8,263 nt of DNA. It comes from Acidobacteriaceae bacterium (GTDB lineage Bacteria; Acidobacteriota; Terriglobia; Terriglobales; Acidobacteriaceae). How positions within the stretch are numbered: position 1 is the first letter of the stretch; each line of letters begins with the position of its first letter. Under the pieces are notes generated by a model, which saw only the letters and a list, made by a program, of their open reading frames with translations, was not told where the DNA came from and did no database searches. This document shows, piece by piece, positions 7,036-8,263 of the stretch. Position numbers and translations under genes: made by a program. The stretch spans positions 1-8,263 of the forward strand of contig PLBX01000206.1 in assembly GCA_003135495.1 (NCBI GenBank). The letters run 5' to 3'.

Positions 7036-7917
7036 TCAGGCTGCAGCTTTGGCGCGGATCGCTGACATGAGGTTTGCTGTAGTTTTTACCTCCATGCCGT
7101 AGCGTTCCCCGCCACGCACGATGGGACCGCCGATGGCGTCTAATTCAAGCTGTCTGCCAGCCACAACATCTTTTTGCATGGAACTGCGCATGGCTGTAGG
7201 AACGCCCTCGAACACGGCCTGAATCTGCGCTGCCACCAGATCCGCGCCGCTCGCATTTGCCACCGCGCAGGCCTCGGCAACTGCGGATTTCAAGTTCTGC
7301 CGCCACGACTCATCCGCGAGGACTTCCCCTATGTTCATGCCCGACGCCGACGTTACCAGCGCGAAAGGGGCGAGGAAACAGAGCTTATTCCATAGAAGTG
7401 TTTGCTCATTTGGCATGAATTGGCAGGTAAAGCCAAGCTTACGCAATTTCTCGACGATTGTTCCCAGCAAAGGCTCGCCGCTGCTGGTGAGATTCAACCG
7501 GACGAATGGAGAGCGCTGAACAAATTCTCCGGGAGCGCTTCGTTCCGCTTCCACGGCTATCGTTGCCGGAATTACACTTTCCTTTCCAAAGCGCTTACGC
7601 AGCACTTCAACATGATCAACTCCATTCGACAAGGGGACGACGTGGCGCGGCGATTGCTTTACAGTTTCGAGCGCAGCTTGCAGTTGATATGTCTTGGTTG
7701 CGATCCATAGCACGTCAACCGGCTCCTCCAGTGTGGTAACGGCTCGTGCCGGCGCTGTTATTGCTTCGACGCCAGAGGGACGCTCCAGCGACAAGTTGCT
7801 CGGGTAGGCCGCCAGCTTTTCAGCCCGGACGATCACGACGACGTCTTCGCCGATGGATGCCAGAACTGTGCCAACCAGACCGCCAATTGCTCCCGCCCCC
7901 AATATTGCATGTTTCAT
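7036..7917 (-). CDS. 2-dehydropantoate 2-reductase (PanE/ApbA) family protein
   Basis: This NADPH-dependent oxidoreductase has 293 residues, the usual family length. The N-terminal Rossmann domain has GAGAIG (7-12) and Lys75 in ATKTYQ. SNGVD (97-101) holds the conserved Asn98. The C-terminal helical domain has Lys178 (LLWNKL), the likely catalytic lysine, then SSMQKD (245-250) and GRQLELDAIGG (254-264) with Glu258. Together these match Asn98, Lys176, Ser244 and Glu256 of E. coli PanE. The family reaction is reduction of 2-dehydropantoate to pantoate in pantothenate and coenzyme A synthesis. However, the two asparagines that follow the lysine in E. coli PanE (Asn180 and Asn184) appear as Leu182 and Ala186 here, so a different 2-oxoacid substrate is possible and no symbol is given. 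GGGAG seven bases or so upstream supports ATG 7917. It is divergent from mutL and no other pantothenate gene is nearby. Confidence 0.88.
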   Translation of the reverse strand: MKHAILGAGAIGGLVGTVLASIGEDVVVIVRAEKLAAYPSNLSLERPSGVEAITAPARAVTTLEEPVDVLWIATKTYQLQAALETVKQSPRHVVPLSNGVDHVEVLRKRFGKESVIPATIAVEAERSAPGEFVQRSPFVRLNLTSSGEPLLGTIVEKLRKLGFTCQFMPNEQTLLWNKLCFLAPFALVTSASGMNIGEVLADESWRQNLKSAVAEACAVANASGADLVAAQIQAVFEGVPTAMRSSMQKDVVAGRQLELDAIGGPIVRGGERYGMEVKTTANLMSAIRAKAAA

Positions 7918-8036
7918 ACGGCTCTCCCGAAAAGGAATAGCTATTCTTTGATGCGATCGCAGTCAGCCTGGACTCGCCTTTACGCTCCGCACGCAAATCT
8001 GTCACACTGGCCACGCACCTCTGCCATCACCAACCT
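7918..8036. promoter_or_regulatory. Divergent intergenic region between PanE-family gene and mutL
   Basis: These 119 bases should hold both promoters. I see no convincing -35/-10 pair for either gene. mutL has no clear Shine-Dalgarno site. The only obvious structure is the palindrome at 7932-7949, close to the PanE-family start. There are no in-frame upstream starts for mutL. Confidence 0.35.
7932..7949. repeat. 18-base near-perfect palindrome upstream of the PanE-family gene
   Basis: The core GAATAGCTATTC (7935-7946) is a perfect 12-base palindrome, extending to 18 bases with one mismatched pair (7934/7947). There is no loop, so a dimeric protein binding site is more likely than an RNA hairpin. 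It lies 18-29 bases upstream of the PanE-family ATG, where a repressor could act. Function is inferred only. Confidence 0.4.
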
Positions 8037-8263
8037 ATGGGCAAGATTCACGTTCTACCGGAGAGAGTTGCCAACCAGATCGCCGCCGGCGAAGTGGTGG
8101 AGCGTCCTGCGTCGGTAGTGAAGGAATTGCTGGAGAACGCGCTGGACGCTGGATCCACTCGCATTCGTATTCAGATCGAGGCGGGCGGGAAAAAACTGAT
8201 CCAGATTACGGACAACGGCTGCGGCATGGTGCGCGACGATGCCATGCTGGCCTTCGAGCGCCA
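8037..8263 (+). CDS. mutL: DNA mismatch repair protein MutL, N-terminal part (cut by window edge)
   Basis: The first 75 codons are present, and the gene runs off the right edge. MutL is the GHKL-type ATPase that links MutS mismatch recognition to downstream strand incision or unwinding in the cytoplasm. The sequence is nearly diagnostic: [20 protein letters not shown] (7-26), [11 protein letters not shown] (29-39) with the general-base Glu30 and the Mg-binding Asn34 (Glu29 and Asn33 in E. coli), and ITDNGCGM (57-64) with the nucleotide-binding Asp59. The ATG at 8037 gives the standard N-terminus and the frame upstream has no other start. No good Shine-Dalgarno site precedes it, which suggests a leaderless or weakly initiated message. 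Whether the C-terminal endonuclease motif is present cannot be seen here. It is divergent from the PanE-family gene, with no mutS nearby. Confidence 0.97.
   Translation, partial: MGKIHVLPERVANQIAAGEVVERPASVVKELLENALDAGSTRIRIQIEAGGKKLIQITDNGCGMVRDDAMLAFER

Noticed and set aside
7001..7039. Inverted repeat CTGATC / GATCAG in the convergent region as a bidirectional terminator
   Set aside because: The stem is only six pairs with a 27-base loop, part of one arm is in a coding region, and no T tract follows.

Overview
The window is ordinary, gene-dense chromosomal DNA with moderately high GC and no phage, insertion-sequence, CRISPR or RNA-gene signal. The gene types suggest an acidobacterium of the Terriglobia/Koribacter kind: a proline- and glycine-rich TonB-family protein followed by an uncharacterised exported protein, a DUF4440-type exported protein, and a BadF-type sugar kinase beside sodium symporters. 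The lineage is inferred from general familiarity with such genomes, not from a marker search.

Layout. Positions 1-4438 are all on the minus strand. In transcription order they hold a sodium:solute symporter (4438-2969), an APC-family amino acid permease (2945-1530), a TonB C-terminal-domain protein (1391-336) and the start of an exported protein of unknown function (316-1, cut by the window edge). The symporter and permease are nearly contiguous and look co-transcribed. TonB and the exported protein are 19 bases apart and form a second likely unit, separated from the permease by 138 bases. A divergent intergenic region (4439-4592) leads to the plus-strand genes: a BadF/N-acetylglucosamine-kinase-like ATPase (4593-5537), an alpha-helical repeat-like protein of unknown function (5599-6471) and a small secreted NTF2-like protein (6527-6994). 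A ketopantoate-reductase-family gene (7917-7036) converges on these. It is divergent from mutL (8037 onward), of which only the first 75 codons are present.

How the genes may work together. The kinase and the symporter/permease pair share a divergent promoter region. A plausible but unproven reading is an uptake-and-phosphorylation module for an amino sugar or related compound, with the permease handling an amino acid. The TonB protein could energise outer-membrane receptors encoded elsewhere, since no ExbB, ExbD or receptor gene lies in the window. mutL is housekeeping DNA repair. I found no clear new system. The items most worth a second look are the repeat-like protein with an AT-rich, in-frame repeated insert, the PanE-family enzyme lacking two expected substrate-site asparagines, and long T runs inside the permease gene.
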